Translations under genes and position numbers: made by a program | Part shown: one piece after another, positions 8,441 through 16,996 of the stretch | How the letters are laid out: each line of letters opens with the position of its first letter | How positions within the stretch are numbered: position 1 is the stretch's first letter | NCBI GenBank assembly: GCA_002471275.1 | Contig: DKPQ01000017.1 | Span: 372,001 to 436,000, forward strand | Direction: 5' to 3' | Length of the DNA: 64,000 bases | Origin: Flammeovirgaceae bacterium UBA7330 | Lineage (GTDB): Bacteria > Bacteroidota > Bacteroidia > Cytophagales > Cyclobacteriaceae | The notes under the pieces: generated by a model | The model's input: only the letters and a program-made list of their open reading frames with translations | What the model was told of the DNA's origin: nothing | Databases searched by the model: none

Positions 8441-9844
8441 CTATTTACTGAAGGACTTAGCATAGACCTCATTTCCTTCCACATCATAATGAGTGAATAC
8501 AATTTGCGGAACATCATTCTCTCTGAAGACTTTCACGCCCATAAATCCCCCGTTGACACGTAGAAACTGATGCTGTGGTCTCTTGTCGTCAGGGTCCCAG
8601 CCTTGTGCATGCGCATTGCTGATCGGTCCCGATCCGAATTCATGTACGCCAGTGCCCGGATCGATGGAGTGATACTGCCAGTGACGATCGCCATTGATCA
8701 CATAGAGATTTTCTGTCTCGGAGATCAGTTTTCTCATCCAGTCCCCTTCGGTTTGAAAGACTTTATTCGCGTGATTATCTGATTTCCGGTCTCTGTCCGG
8801 ACCTACGATTGGTGTGGCAGAAAATAGGATCTTGAAAGAGGCATCAGAATTTTGAAGCGTGCTGGTCAGCCATGCTTTCTGTTTGCTGCCCAGGATGGTT
8901 TTGTCGGGACCATCCTCTTCTTTGTTGTTGGACCTGAACTCTCTGCCTTCCAGCAGCCAGATTTGCAGGTCTTTACCCCATCTGAAGGTTCTGTAGGGTT
9001 CTCCTTTCAAAGGGACATTTTCCCGCCAGATCTTCAGGCCATCTGCATAGGACAGGTTTCCGTACAAGGCCTCTTTATCGCTGATGTCATCTTTGAGGAG
9101 GTCGTGATCGTCTTTGATCATGTACATGGGGGTGCCCTGATGAAAATCCACCAAAGATGGCCAGCTGTCCATGGCGTGCCACTTGTGTCTTGCGGATGTT
9201 ATGTCTTTTGATAGCGGGCCGGGCTTATCGTAGTATACATAGTCTCCGGTTTGCACAAAGAAATCGGGATTCATGCTTTTCATTAAGTCGTAGGTTTTAA
9301 ATCCCCTTAGACTATCGTCAAAACTCCAGAAGTACTGGCAGGTGGTGGTAGTAAAGGTGATTGGAACGACAAGACCGGCTGGGCTGGCTGTAGTGAATGA
9401 TCCTTCATACTTTGTGCCTGAAGCTTTGGACTCAAGTGTTACCATGTAGGTGGTAGCCGGTTTAAGCGATTCGAAGGAATGATTTACCGCAAAGTCATTA
9501 TCCGCTAACGCAGGTAACCACGGTGATTCAAACACTACATCACCAGATTTCAGGGTTATTCTGACTTCTCCTGCTTTGCCTTCCACACCTCCATCCATTT
9601 GGCTCACTGGCATCTCTTCGTTAAAATCAATGGGGTGCCTGAATACTTCTTCTCTCCGCTGGTGTTTGATGGGGTTTGGTTTTTCCTGTGCATACAGGCG
9701 TGTCCAGATGAGGGCCGATGATTCCGATACCTCCAGTGCCTTGAATCCCGAAGTGAAATAATCTTTTTCTTTTTCTTCGCAAGCATTGATGAACAGCAGG
9801 ATGAAAAATGAGCATAGGTAGGTGAGTATGTGCTTTGGGTTCAT
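8441..9844 (-). CDS. PhoD-type alkaline phosphatase-like lipoprotein
   Basis: 467 aa. The lipobox ends at C22. An N-terminal fibronectin-like domain (about 30-150) precedes a PhoD metallophosphatase domain. Metal-binding elements visible are QTGDYVYYDKPG, KDDHDLLKDDI and VINGDRHWQYHS. The family hydrolyses phosphodiesters and phosphomonoesters with Ca/Fe or similar metals and acts outside the cytoplasm. The DHD in place of the usual NHE-like motif is typical of the PhoD-like subgroup, so the substrate may not be a simple phosphate ester. Single gene. Confidence 0.82.
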   Translation of the reverse strand: MNPKHILTYLCSFFILLFINACEEKEKDYFTSGFKALEVSESSALIWTRLYAQEKPNPIKHQRREEVFRHPIDFNEEMPVSQMDGGVEGKAGEVRITLKSGDVVFESPWLPALADNDFAVNHSFESLKPATTYMVTLESKASGTKYEGSFTTASPAGLVVPITFTTTTCQYFWSFDDSLRGFKTYDLMKSMNPDFFVQTGDYVYYDKPGPLSKDITSARHKWHAMDSWPSLVDFHQGTPMYMIKDDHDLLKDDISDKEALYGNLSYADGLKIWRENVPLKGEPYRTFRWGKDLQIWLLEGREFRSNNKEEDGPDKTILGSKQKAWLTSTLQNSDASFKILFSATPIVGPDRDRKSDNHANKVFQTEGDWMRKLISETENLYVINGDRHWQYHSIDPGTGVHEFGSGPISNAHAQGWDPDDKRPQHQFLRVNGGFMGVKVFRENDVPQIVFTHYDVEGNEVYAKSFSK

Positions 9845-10007
9845 GAATTGTTGGATTTTTCCTTAAAGATATCATTCCCCCGGAAAAACAATTTTAATGT
9901 CGACCTTTAGTTTCCGACAATTCAGTCAGTTTTTTTAAGTCAGGCTGTATAATTTAGTCAGTCAAACCTTATTTTCTTATTAACCCATTTTCTAAAAACA
10001 ACGAAAC

Positions 10008-10922
10008 ATGAACAACAGCAGAAGAAACTTCATTAAAACAAGTTCAATTGTGGGAACTACAGCCATGGCTGGTGGCTTGGCTATGCCCCTATCCGCAAAA
10101 GGGAAAAATAGCTTTAAGATGAAATATGCCCCGCACTTTGGCATGTTTAAAAATTCGGCAGGTGAAGACCTGATCGATCAGCTGAAGTTCATGACTGACC
10201 AGGGTTTCACTGCGCTAGAGGATAATGGGATGATGAAAAGAGACATAAAGACCCAGGAAGCCATCGCTAGTCAGATGGCTAAAACTAACATGGAGATGGG
10301 TGTATTTGTGGTGGATAAAGGCGGCAACCTGGCCAATACCCTGGCTGCCGGAACCAAAGAAAATGTAGACATATTCCTGGATGGATGCAAAAGAGCTGTT
10401 GACGTGGCCAAAAGGGTGAATGCCAAATGGATGACCGTGGTGCCGGGTGCTTTTGAAAGGAAGTTACCTATTGGCATTCAGACGGCAAACGTGGTGGAAG
10501 CATTGAGAAGGGGGGCAGAGATCTTTGAACCACATGGCCTGGTGATGGTGCTTGAGCCCTTGAGCGATTCTCCGGATCTGTTCCTTCAAACTTCAGATCA
10601 GACCTATGAGATTTGTAAGGCTGTGAACAGTCCTTCATGCAAGATCTTATTTGATATCTATCACATGCAAAAAACGGAAGGTCATATCATCAGAAATATC
10701 GATCTTACATGGGAGGAAATCGCTTACTTCCAAATTGGTGACAATCCGGGTAGAAAAGAGCCAACTACTGGTGAGATCAACTACAAGAACGTATTCAAGC
10801 ATATCTATGACAAGGGATTCAAAGGCATCATGGGTATGGAGCATGGTAATAAATATCCGGGTAAAGAAGGTGAGCAGAAGCTTATTCAGGCCTATTTGGA
10901 AGCAGATAGTTTTGAGGTGTAA
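10008..10922 (+). CDS. Tat-exported TIM-barrel protein (hydroxypyruvate isomerase-like)
   Basis: 304 aa. The N-terminus NSRRNFIKTSS followed by a hydrophobic stretch is a Tat signal. The mature part is a sugar phosphate isomerase/epimerase TIM barrel: FTALEDNGMM, VMVLEPLSD, ILFDIYHMQKTEGHI, and GINYKNVFKHIYDKGFKGIMGMEHG with its metal-ligand acidic and His residues. It resembles hydroxypyruvate isomerase (Hyi) and is common in Bacteroidota as a secreted enzyme of unknown substrate. Monocistronic by spacing. Confidence 0.85.
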   Translation: MNNSRRNFIKTSSIVGTTAMAGGLAMPLSAKGKNSFKMKYAPHFGMFKNSAGEDLIDQLKFMTDQGFTALEDNGMMKRDIKTQEAIASQMAKTNMEMGVFVVDKGGNLANTLAAGTKENVDIFLDGCKRAVDVAKRVNAKWMTVVPGAFERKLPIGIQTANVVEALRRGAEIFEPHGLVMVLEPLSDSPDLFLQTSDQTYEICKAVNSPSCKILFDIYHMQKTEGHIIRNIDLTWEEIAYFQIGDNPGRKEPTTGEINYKNVFKHIYDKGFKGIMGMEHGNKYPGKEGEQKLIQAYLEADSFEV

Positions 10923-10954
10923 TCCACCTACGCGATGCTACGGTAGTTGATAAG

Positions 10955-10986
10955 TTATTGAGTTATTGAGTTGTTGAGTTAAAGAG
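10955..10986. repeat. 8-bp tandem repeat, four units
   Basis: TTATTGAG occurs twice, followed by TTGTTGAG and TTAAAGAG, in the gap between the TIM-barrel gene and the NTF2-like gene. It is a short degenerate microsatellite with no gene role seen. Confidence 0.7.
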
Positions 10987-11031
10987 TTACGTCTTCCTAT
11001 ACAAATACTTTGGAGGATAAAAGTTAAAGGT

Positions 11032-11475
11032 ATGAGATCAGGACTTGTTTTTATGTGTTTGGTTATTTGGGCGGTAATTCCTGCTTTGAGTCAGAAGCAA
11101 GAGGATGAGGCGATTAAAAAACTCATTGCGGACTATGCTCAGGCCAGAGAGACTCAGGATACGACTTTGCTTGCCGGTTTACTCACAGATGATATCGATC
11201 AATTGGTTTCGTCTGGCGAGTGGAGGAGGGGCAAGGAAGGTGCCTTCAAAGAGATGATGCGAAGCTCTTCCGGTAACCCGGGGAAACGGGTACTGATGGT
11301 AGAGCATATTCGCATGATCGGCTCAAAAAGCGCCATTGTGGATGCCCGTTATGAAATCTATCAGGCAGATGGGTCCATTCGAAAGATGTGGAGCACATTT
11401 ATCGTAGTGAAAAACAAGAAAAAGTGGCAGATTTCAGCCATCAGGAACATGCTACCTGCCAAACCTTCAGACTAA
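11032..11475 (+). CDS. Secreted SnoaL/DUF4440-like (NTF2-fold) protein
   Basis: 147 aa with a signal peptide (about 1-20, ends ALSQ). The rest fits a cone-shaped NTF2/DUF4440 fold: an N-terminal helix EAIKKLIADYAQARETQDTTLLAGLLTDDIDQLV, then strands ending in MWSTFIVVKNKKKWQISAIRNM. Proteins of this type bind small ligands or are catalytically idle; no reaction can be assigned. Confidence 0.8.
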   Translation: MRSGLVFMCLVIWAVIPALSQKQEDEAIKKLIADYAQARETQDTTLLAGLLTDDIDQLVSSGEWRRGKEGAFKEMMRSSSGNPGKRVLMVEHIRMIGSKSAIVDARYEIYQADGSIRKMWSTFIVVKNKKKWQISAIRNMLPAKPSD

Positions 11476-11495
11476 AATGACCTTTTGATCAGAAT

Positions 11496-11514
11496 AGTTG
11501 CAAAAACTGCAACT
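11496..11514. promoter_or_regulatory. Inverted repeat upstream of the first barrel paralogue
   Basis: AGTTGCAAAAACTGCAACT forms a hairpin or dyad with perfect 6-bp arms. The same element recurs at 12139-12157 before the second paralogue. Being located 20 bp after the preceding stop in both cases, it could be either a terminator-like hairpin or an operator. Confidence 0.55.
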
Positions 11515-11564
11515 AGTTGATTTGTAGTAGCAAAAGATAATTTTACTTCATGATTTACGGATTC

Positions 11565-11572
11565 TAAATTTG
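11565..11572 (+). promoter_or_regulatory. Bacteroidota -7 promoter element
   Basis: TAAATTTG fits the TAnnTTTG consensus, 24 nt before the start at 11596. The surrounding bases (TTTTACTTCAT upstream) are conserved before the second paralogue, which supports a real promoter. Confidence 0.6.
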
Positions 11573-11595
11573 ATTGACATCAAGTCCGTAACATT

Positions 11596-12135
11596 ATGAA
11601 AACTTTAGGTTTAGTTGTTTCATTGTACCTGTTGCTCCCTATAGCGACAGTGGGGCAATCTGATTTCAGAGTTGCAGCTGGTTTTGGTCATCCATGTGGC
11701 TACTGTTTAAGTACTACATACAATAAGTATGATATAATACTTGAGTTTGTTTATGGGTTTCCAGCAGACCTTCGTAATAGAGACCGTGGTGTGTTTGGAG
11801 CAATTAATGCTGGTTACAGATTTGGCAAATCCGAAAATGTTGCACTCCAAAAACCGTGGATTATTCGGGTTGGACCTGCATTCGTGTCTACAGAGGATTT
11901 TTGGGTAATAGAACGTAAAACTCTATTATTCGCATCCTTGGGTAGAGAATTTAATATTTCTCCTAAGGTAGGGAGTGAGTTCTTGATTGGTTTCCCTTTG
12001 ATGGTCTTTGAAAATGAGGTGCGAAAAGGGAATTATCCAATTTCCTGGGGATTCTTTTTCATTGACCCTTTAGTAAATGCTGGTTCTAATTTTGTCTACC
12101 TGGATGCCAGAATTATGCTCTTTTACCGTATTTAA
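11596..12135 (+). CDS. Outer-membrane beta-barrel-like protein, paralogue 1
   Basis: 179 aa with a signal peptide (about 1-21, ending TVGQ). The mature part has alternating polar/hydrophobic strands: FRVAAGFGHPCGYCLSTTY, GVFGAINAGYRFGK, PWIIRVGPAFVS, LLFASLGREFNIS, and a terminal ARIMLFYRI with aromatic end, as in small outer-membrane barrels. It shares motifs (ASAGFG, PWIIR.GP, LGREFN, ARxMxFYR) with the next gene, so the two are tandem paralogues. Function unknown. Confidence 0.7.
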   Translation: MKTLGLVVSLYLLLPIATVGQSDFRVAAGFGHPCGYCLSTTYNKYDIILEFVYGFPADLRNRDRGVFGAINAGYRFGKSENVALQKPWIIRVGPAFVSTEDFWVIERKTLLFASLGREFNISPKVGSEFLIGFPLMVFENEVRKGNYPISWGFFFIDPLVNAGSNFVYLDARIMLFYRI

Positions 12136-12138
12136 TCG

Positions 12139-12157
12139 AGTTGCAAAAACTGCAACT
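12139..12157. promoter_or_regulatory. Inverted repeat upstream of the second barrel paralogue
   Basis: Identical to the 11496-11514 element (AGTTGCAAAAACTGCAACT) and placed in the same position relative to the next gene. The conservation shows that the intergenic region was duplicated together with the gene. Confidence 0.55.
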
Positions 12158-12207
12158 AATTGAAATAAACAGGCAAAATACAGTTTTACTTCATTGATCC
12201 ATGGTTC

Positions 12208-12215
12208 TAAATTTG
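12208..12215 (+). promoter_or_regulatory. Bacteroidota -7 promoter element
   Basis: TAAATTTG, in the same context as at 11565-11572, 20 nt before the ATG at 12236. Predicted promoter of the second barrel paralogue. Confidence 0.6.
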
Positions 12216-12235
12216 ATTCATTAATCATTTGAACC

Positions 12236-12757
12236 ATGAAAAAATTAGTCTTTTTTCTGTTGATTTTATGGCTGATTCCATTGTTTACATTCAGCCAGTC
12301 CAATTTAAGAATGTCAGCTGGTTTTGGGTACCCGTCAGGTATTCACTTTAGTTCTATCTATCATGAAAAGGCTTACCAGTTTGAGTTTGTATTCGGTTTA
12401 CCCGCAATTGCCCACGAAATGGACAGAGGCTACTATTGGGGACTCAATATGGGTGTTAGGTTTGGGAAAGAGGAGAATAAAGCACAGGTAAAGCCCTGGA
12501 TTATTCGGTTAGGCCCTTCGTTTTATGAGGTGGAAGATCAGTGGGAGGTCGAGAGGAGGTCAATCTTAATGGCCACTCTTGGTCGGGAGTTTAATTTCAC
12601 CAGTAGATTGGGTTGTGAGCTGATGATCGGCCCTATCATCACCATGAGTGAGAAAACAACCGTGAAAGAAGAAAAGCCATCTTCCTGGTTTGGCAATGTT
12701 TTAGATGATGAGCTACCGATAGCCGAGGCCAGGGCAATGATCTTCTATCGATTTTAA
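12236..12757 (+). CDS. Outer-membrane beta-barrel-like protein, paralogue 2
   Basis: 173 aa with a signal peptide (about 1-20, ending TFSQ). It repeats the pattern of the upstream gene: LRMSAGFGYPSGIHFS, YYWGLNMGVRFGKEENKAQ, PWIIRLGPSFYEVED, ILMATLGREFN, and a final ARAMIFYRF. The two proteins differ at many positions, so the duplication is old or fast-evolving. Likely located in the outer membrane; role unknown. Confidence 0.7.
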   Translation: MKKLVFFLLILWLIPLFTFSQSNLRMSAGFGYPSGIHFSSIYHEKAYQFEFVFGLPAIAHEMDRGYYWGLNMGVRFGKEENKAQVKPWIIRLGPSFYEVEDQWEVERRSILMATLGREFNFTSRLGCELMIGPIITMSEKTTVKEEKPSSWFGNVLDDELPIAEARAMIFYRF

Positions 12758-12766
12758 CATATGAGG

Positions 12767-13132
12767 CTAAGCTGCCCCATATGTTTTGTAGTAATAAAAA
12801 TGCGATACCGATAAAAGGACCAGGGCAATTAAAGGGAATAGGGCAGTGGATAATGAGTCACCAATGGATAGGTGAGCGATAAATGCTGAGATAAAAGTAA
12901 TGGCAAATCCTGCAAATGTCCATTCCCTGATCCTGCCCGGGATCACAGGTACTAGCAACACCAATGCTCCCAGCACTTTAGCAGCACCTAACTCAACCCT
13001 AAAGAAATCCCGGAAACCCATTGTTGTAAAACCTTCGGCTACTTCAGGGTTAGTGAAATACATAAATCCACTCATCAGCATCATAGCTGCTATTAATCCT
13101 GTCGTGGTCCAGTAAATAATCTTGTTTTTCAT
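12767..13132 (-). CDS. DoxX-like four-helix membrane protein
   Basis: About 121 aa starting at the ATG at 13132 (a TTG nine bases upstream is less likely). There are four predicted membrane helices: IIYWTTTGLIAAMMLMSGFMYF, AKVLGALVLLVPVI, WTFAGFAITFISAFIAHL, and FPLIALVLLSVSHFYY. The helix-1 and ELGAAKVLGALVLL motifs are typical of DoxX-like proteins. It is divergent from an HxlR regulator and separated from it by two inverted repeats, so it is probably controlled by it. Confidence 0.85.
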   Translation of the reverse strand: MKNKIIYWTTTGLIAAMMLMSGFMYFTNPEVAEGFTTMGFRDFFRVELGAAKVLGALVLLVPVIPGRIREWTFAGFAITFISAFIAHLSIGDSLSTALFPLIALVLLSVSHFYYYKTYGAA

Positions 13133-13197
13133 TGCTATCAATTTAATTCTGATTTGATATACGCAATATTAAAAGATGCAGCTATACATTTGTAAGT

Positions 13198-13232
13198 ACT
13201 ATACTGGAGTATAGTGCTATACTTTAGTATAG
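13198..13232. promoter_or_regulatory. Tandem inverted repeats between doxX-like and hxlR-like genes
   Basis: ACTATACTGGAGTATAGT (13198-13215) is a perfect 8-bp dyad around GG. CTATACTTTAGTATAG (13217-13232) is a 7-bp dyad around TT. The centres are 18 bp apart and the half-sites are the same (CTATACT), as expected for the operator of the adjacent HxlR regulator controlling both divergent genes. Confidence 0.72.
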
Positions 13233-13261
13233 TTTTGTCTCAATTCGTATTTTTACAGTTG

Positions 13262-13615
13262 ATGAAAAGGTCCATTAAACATGATCCGCAAGCCTGTAGC
13301 AAGAAAATGCTCCCTATACAGGATGCACTGCAGATACTCAGTGGCAAATGGAAGCTACCCATCCTTGTTGCCCTCATGTTTGACGTAAAGCGATTTTCGG
13401 ACCTATCAAAAGAGATACCGAAGATCACCGATCGCATGCTATCAAAAGAGTTAAAAGACCTGGAGATGAACAAGCTGGTGAAAAGAACAGTCTATGATAC
13501 TTTTCCGGTTACGGTAGAGTACACCATGACAGAATATGGCAGGTCGTTGAAGAAGGTGATTGAGGCTCTTGGAGAGTGGGGAGAGAAGCACAGGGAGAAG
13601 ATTATGAGGGAATGA
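13262..13615 (+). CDS. HxlR-family transcriptional regulator
   Basis: 117 aa starting at the ATG at 13262; an upstream in-frame GTG at 13214 lies inside the operator and is rejected. The winged-helix HxlR core is clear: ALQILSGKWKLPILVALM, RFSDLSKEIPKITDRMLSKELKDLEMNKLV and YDTFPVTVEYTMTEYGRSLKKVIEALGEWG. A cysteine at residue 12 (QACSKK) sits where thiol- or quinone-sensing members of the family have theirs. It overlaps the next gene by 4 bp (ATGA), so the two are cotranscribed. Confidence 0.92.
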   Translation: MKRSIKHDPQACSKKMLPIQDALQILSGKWKLPILVALMFDVKRFSDLSKEIPKITDRMLSKELKDLEMNKLVKRTVYDTFPVTVEYTMTEYGRSLKKVIEALGEWGEKHREKIMRE

Positions 13616-14406
13616 GTGCAAGTAAATCAATTAGTATAATAGGATGTGGATGGCTCGGGTTACCTCTGGGTATGTCTTTGGTCGATTCAGGATATAGTGT
13701 AAAGGGGAGTAGCACCAGGAAAGAGAAGCTTCCTGAAATTGAGCAGGCTGGCATTGAACCTTTTCAGCTATGTTTCGAGCCTGATTTAGCCCGCGATCCA
13801 GGTGATTTCTTCTCTGCTGACTTTTTAATTATAAACCTGCCCCCACGAAACCAGGGTGATGATCCCAACTATCATCGAAAGCAGTTACAAGCTGTTCAGC
13901 AGCTGGCAGAAAAACAAATTGGGAAGGTTCTCTTTATTAGCTCCACAGCCGTATACCCCAATACAAATGGTGTAGTAACCGAGTCTGATGCTGACCCCAG
14001 TCAATTGTCCAGAGGGGGTGTTTCCCTCTTTGAGATGGAGAACCTATTCATGGAAAACCCCGACTTCCAAACCACGGTGATCAGGTTTGGAGGATTATAT
14101 GGGCCAGGGCGACATCCGGGCAGGTTTTTGGCAGGCAGGAAGGGTCTATCTGGAGCTAATAATCCCGTCAACATGATCCATCTGGAAGATTGTATCGGTG
14201 TGATTAAATCAATCATCGAGCATGATATCTGGGGAGAGGTCTTTAATGCCTGTAGTCCAACAGATGAAACGCGGAAATCATTCTATGACAAGGCAGCCAA
14301 AGATTTGAGAATTGATCCGCCGGAATTTAGTGAAGATACCGTTCCGTTTAAGAAAGTCAGCCCGGAGAAACTGATCAAAGCAACAGGCTACCATTTCAAA
14401 TATTAG
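13612..14406 (+). CDS. NAD(P)-dependent SDR/epimerase-like protein (YeeZ type)
   Basis: 264 aa, start chosen at 13612 because it overlaps the hxlR stop (ATGA) and the Rossmann motif follows at once: SISIIGCGWLGLPLGMSLVDSGY. Later LFISSTAVYPN and GGLYGPGRHPGRFLAG match the extended SDR/YeeZ family, with the YxxxK tyrosine and lysine not clearly conserved. Family members are uncharacterised dehydrogenases/epimerases of the cytoplasm. Expression is coupled to the regulator upstream. Confidence 0.83.
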   Translation: MSASKSISIIGCGWLGLPLGMSLVDSGYSVKGSSTRKEKLPEIEQAGIEPFQLCFEPDLARDPGDFFSADFLIINLPPRNQGDDPNYHRKQLQAVQQLAEKQIGKVLFISSTAVYPNTNGVVTESDADPSQLSRGGVSLFEMENLFMENPDFQTTVIRFGGLYGPGRHPGRFLAGRKGLSGANNPVNMIHLEDCIGVIKSIIEHDIWGEVFNACSPTDETRKSFYDKAAKDLRIDPPEFSEDTVPFKKVSPEKLIKATGYHFKY

Positions 14407-14492
14407 ATTAAACCATCTGTCTTTTTATTAGATAGGTTGAATGCTATCAAAATAGGAAAAAGACGTAAATTGGTTGGGTATTCATTAAGCCC

Positions 14493-16355
14493 ATGAAGCT
14501 ACCCTCACTTCAGTTTCTGTTTCAGCAGGCTGTTGGTGCCTTTCTTCGACATCCTATGGTCATCGTTTCAGCTGCTGTGGCCGTTTTCTTTGCCATTTTC
14601 CTTGTTGAGCACGAAGGTGATCTTGACAATGTGTTTCCTTTTATAAACCTGCTTTTGTGTGGATACCTGGGAGTTCCGCTGTTCGTGGCTGTAGATATTT
14701 ATGTGAAGGTGTCAAAGAAGCCGGCTTCCTTTAAGAGGAGACTTTATTCCTCTGTAATTATAATCCTCTTGATGGTGTATTACTATCTCCCTGGGTCTGA
14801 AGAGACACTCAACGTAACCATCCCATATATCAGGTACACAATTCTGGCCATTGCTGCCCATTTGCTGGTTGCTTTTATTGCATTTCTATTACGTGGTACC
14901 CTCAATGGGTTTTGGAACTTCAATAAGGCACTTTTTCTGAGGTTTCTGTTGTCAGCGTTGTATTCAGCCACGGTATACCTGGGGTTGGTACTCGCCCTGT
15001 TCGCCCTCGATAACCTGTTTCAGGTCGATGTGGATGACAAGCGTTATGCTGAACTGTTCTTCATTGTGGCGGGTGTTTTCAATACCTGGTTTTTTGTTGC
15101 TGGACTTCCTTCAGATTACGATAAGCTTGATGCTGATGAACAATATCCCAAAGGACTTCGCACCTTTATCCTGTATGTACTGATACCGCTCATTGGCCTC
15201 TATTTTTTGATCCTGTATAGCTATTCCGTTAAGATCATCGTAGGCTGGAACTGGCCTTCAGGCATCATAGTGTACATGATCATTGCGGTGGCCGTATTGG
15301 GGATATTGGCGATGCTTTTAGCATACCCTTTTGATAAGGATGTACCCGGACCCATTAAATTTCTCAAGAAAGGTTATTACTGGGTGTTGCTTCCCATGAT
15401 TGTGATGCTTTATCTCGCCATCGGGATAAGGGTAGCGGACTATGGGGTTACCATTAATCGGTACATCACCATTTTGTTGGCCATTTGGCTAACGGGTATC
15501 TCCATCTACAAGGTGGTAGGAGGTAAGGATATTCGCGTCATACCTGTTTCATTATTCATCATTATCCTGCTATGTTCCTTCGGACCATGGGGCATGTTTC
15601 GTGTCAGTGAAAACAGCCAGGTGAGCAGGCTGGAAAGTATTCTTACCACAGCAGGCATTCTGTATGGAAAAATACAAAACGAACCAAAGTGGGATCAATC
15701 CGACACGTTGACACTGAAGCTGGAACCCCGATATGCCAATGAAAAGATGCTGAGCGACAGCCTCCATAATGAGGTCTATTCAATTCTCGGATACCTTGAA
15801 GATTTCCATGGTTTGAGTGCCATTGAGGGTTGGTTTGAGCAAAGCCCTCGGCATATTGCAAAAGAGCGAGGCTATTCGGAGGATTATGTTGCCATGGAGT
15901 TGATGGGGTTGGAATCTATTTATAAATATTCAGATGAAACAAGGTTTTTATATCCTTCATTTTATTCGGAACAGACAAACCAGGTATTGCTCATTAATGG
16001 CTATGACTACTTATACCCATTGCAATTAACCCGGAGCCAAAATCTTCTGATACCTGAGACATTGATAGATATAAAAGGTGATACGATTAGGTTAATTATG
16101 GATAACAAATCATTGCATTTATCAGCTCTGAAACAAAATGTCTCGTTTAATCTGGATAGCCTGTACAAAAGTCTGAAACTGGAAACCGATGAAAACAACA
16201 CAGGCAGAAAATCAGTTTCGCAGGAAATGATGACGATTGAGAGCGTCACTGAGGATTTTAAGCTTCGGTTGGTGTTAACCAGTTTGTATTCGGATGAAGA
16301 GGGCATTCAAAGTTGCTCAGGGAAGCTACTCATCAAGTGGGGAGAAGATCAATAG
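14493..16355 (+). CDS. DUF4153-like multi-spanning membrane protein
   Basis: 620 aa. About ten to eleven hydrophobic helices fill residues 15-375 (for example VIVSAAVAVFFAIFL, LLMVYYYLP, FLLSALYSATVYLGLVLALF, IIVYMIIAVAVLGILAMLLAYPF), followed by a soluble region of about 240 residues. This layout matches DUF4153 proteins, which are usual in Bacteroidota and have no established function. Monocistronic, with a strong terminator-like hairpin after it at 16376-16417. Confidence 0.75.
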   Translation: MKLPSLQFLFQQAVGAFLRHPMVIVSAAVAVFFAIFLVEHEGDLDNVFPFINLLLCGYLGVPLFVAVDIYVKVSKKPASFKRRLYSSVIIILLMVYYYLPGSEETLNVTIPYIRYTILAIAAHLLVAFIAFLLRGTLNGFWNFNKALFLRFLLSALYSATVYLGLVLALFALDNLFQVDVDDKRYAELFFIVAGVFNTWFFVAGLPSDYDKLDADEQYPKGLRTFILYVLIPLIGLYFLILYSYSVKIIVGWNWPSGIIVYMIIAVAVLGILAMLLAYPFDKDVPGPIKFLKKGYYWVLLPMIVMLYLAIGIRVADYGVTINRYITILLAIWLTGISIYKVVGGKDIRVIPVSLFIIILLCSFGPWGMFRVSENSQVSRLESILTTAGILYGKIQNEPKWDQSDTLTLKLEPRYANEKMLSDSLHNEVYSILGYLEDFHGLSAIEGWFEQSPRHIAKERGYSEDYVAMELMGLESIYKYSDETRFLYPSFYSEQTNQVLLINGYDYLYPLQLTRSQNLLIPETLIDIKGDTIRLIMDNKSLHLSALKQNVSFNLDSLYKSLKLETDENNTGRKSVSQEMMTIESVTEDFKLRLVLTSLYSDEEGIQSCSGKLLIKWGEDQ

Positions 16356-16375
16356 TCTTGCAGGAATTATCTGAA

Positions 16376-16417
16376 TTAATACTCCCCCGGAGAAATCAAT
16401 ACCCGGAGGAGTATTAA
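16376..16417. terminator. Hairpin between convergent genes
   Basis: TTAATACTCC at 16376-16385 pairs with GGAGTATTAA at 16408-16417, extended by CCGG/CCGG inside the loop. It sits between the DUF4153-like gene (+) and the gene at 16421 (-) and has A/T-rich flanks on both sides, so it probably terminates both. Confidence 0.75.
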
Positions 16418-16420
16418 AAA

Positions 16421-16858
16421 TCAAACTGCAACCTTCCTCAACTGCCCATTGACAAGAGTTTCCCATTTCTGAGCAAGCAATCGCTCTCCATTGGGTTGAA
16501 AACGTTCATCAGAATTGAAGAATTCAAACCGACAAGGTGCCAGAGACTTGTCTTTTGGTTCAAAAACCAACTCCAGTTTGTCTGTGATCATTTCAGCATG
16601 CTTATTCCTCGTGACAGTGTGTGATTCAGCATTGATGTAGCATTTTTTTATTTTACTAATCGGCACACATAAATCAATGGTTTGGTTTTGTCCTACCTTG
16701 GAGAAAAAGACATATGTATTGTTCTCATCTGTACCTATGGCAAATGATGGTCCAAAGTCATAGGTCGAAATGCGGCTTTTATAAGAGTTAGCCAATTCTT
16801 TTAAGGCGTTTAGTAAAGCAGATTCATTCTTCTTTCTGCTTTTGTACATAAATACCAA
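16421..16858 (-). CDS. Hypothetical protein, probably membrane-anchored
   Basis: At least 145 aa, not recognised. The first usable codon is TTG at 16858. However, the frame stays open for 19 more codons to 16915, and these encode a hydrophobic segment (IGAIAIALCVAPLVFMY) that looks like a membrane anchor followed by the positive run KSRKK. No ATG, GTG or TTG lies in that part; an ATT at 16915-16913 would be the only start including the anchor. The C-terminal 130 residues look like a soluble alpha/beta domain. Function unknown. Confidence 0.5.
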   Translation of the reverse strand: MVFMYKSRKKNESALLNALKELANSYKSRISTYDFGPSFAIGTDENNTYVFFSKVGQNQTIDLCVPISKIKKCYINAESHTVTRNKHAEMITDKLELVFEPKDKSLAPCRFEFFNSDERFQPNGERLLAQKWETLVNGQLRKVAV

Positions 16859-16996
16859 AGGTGCTACACACAGTGCAATAGCAATCGCACCAATATTTCC
16901 ATAAAAATTTCTAATTGAATGTTGATAAAAGCGCTATTGAGCGCAGTAATAGATTAATCCCTCAGGGACTTTTAGCTCGAACAATCAGAAATGGAA

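Noticed and set aside
8852..9211. Plus-strand frame opposite the PhoD-like gene
   Set aside because: Antisense to a well-supported gene, no motif and no ribosome-binding context.
13214..13261. Upstream GTG start for the HxlR regulator
   Set aside because: The GTG lies within the paired inverted repeats; the ATG at 13262 begins the usual N-terminus of the family.
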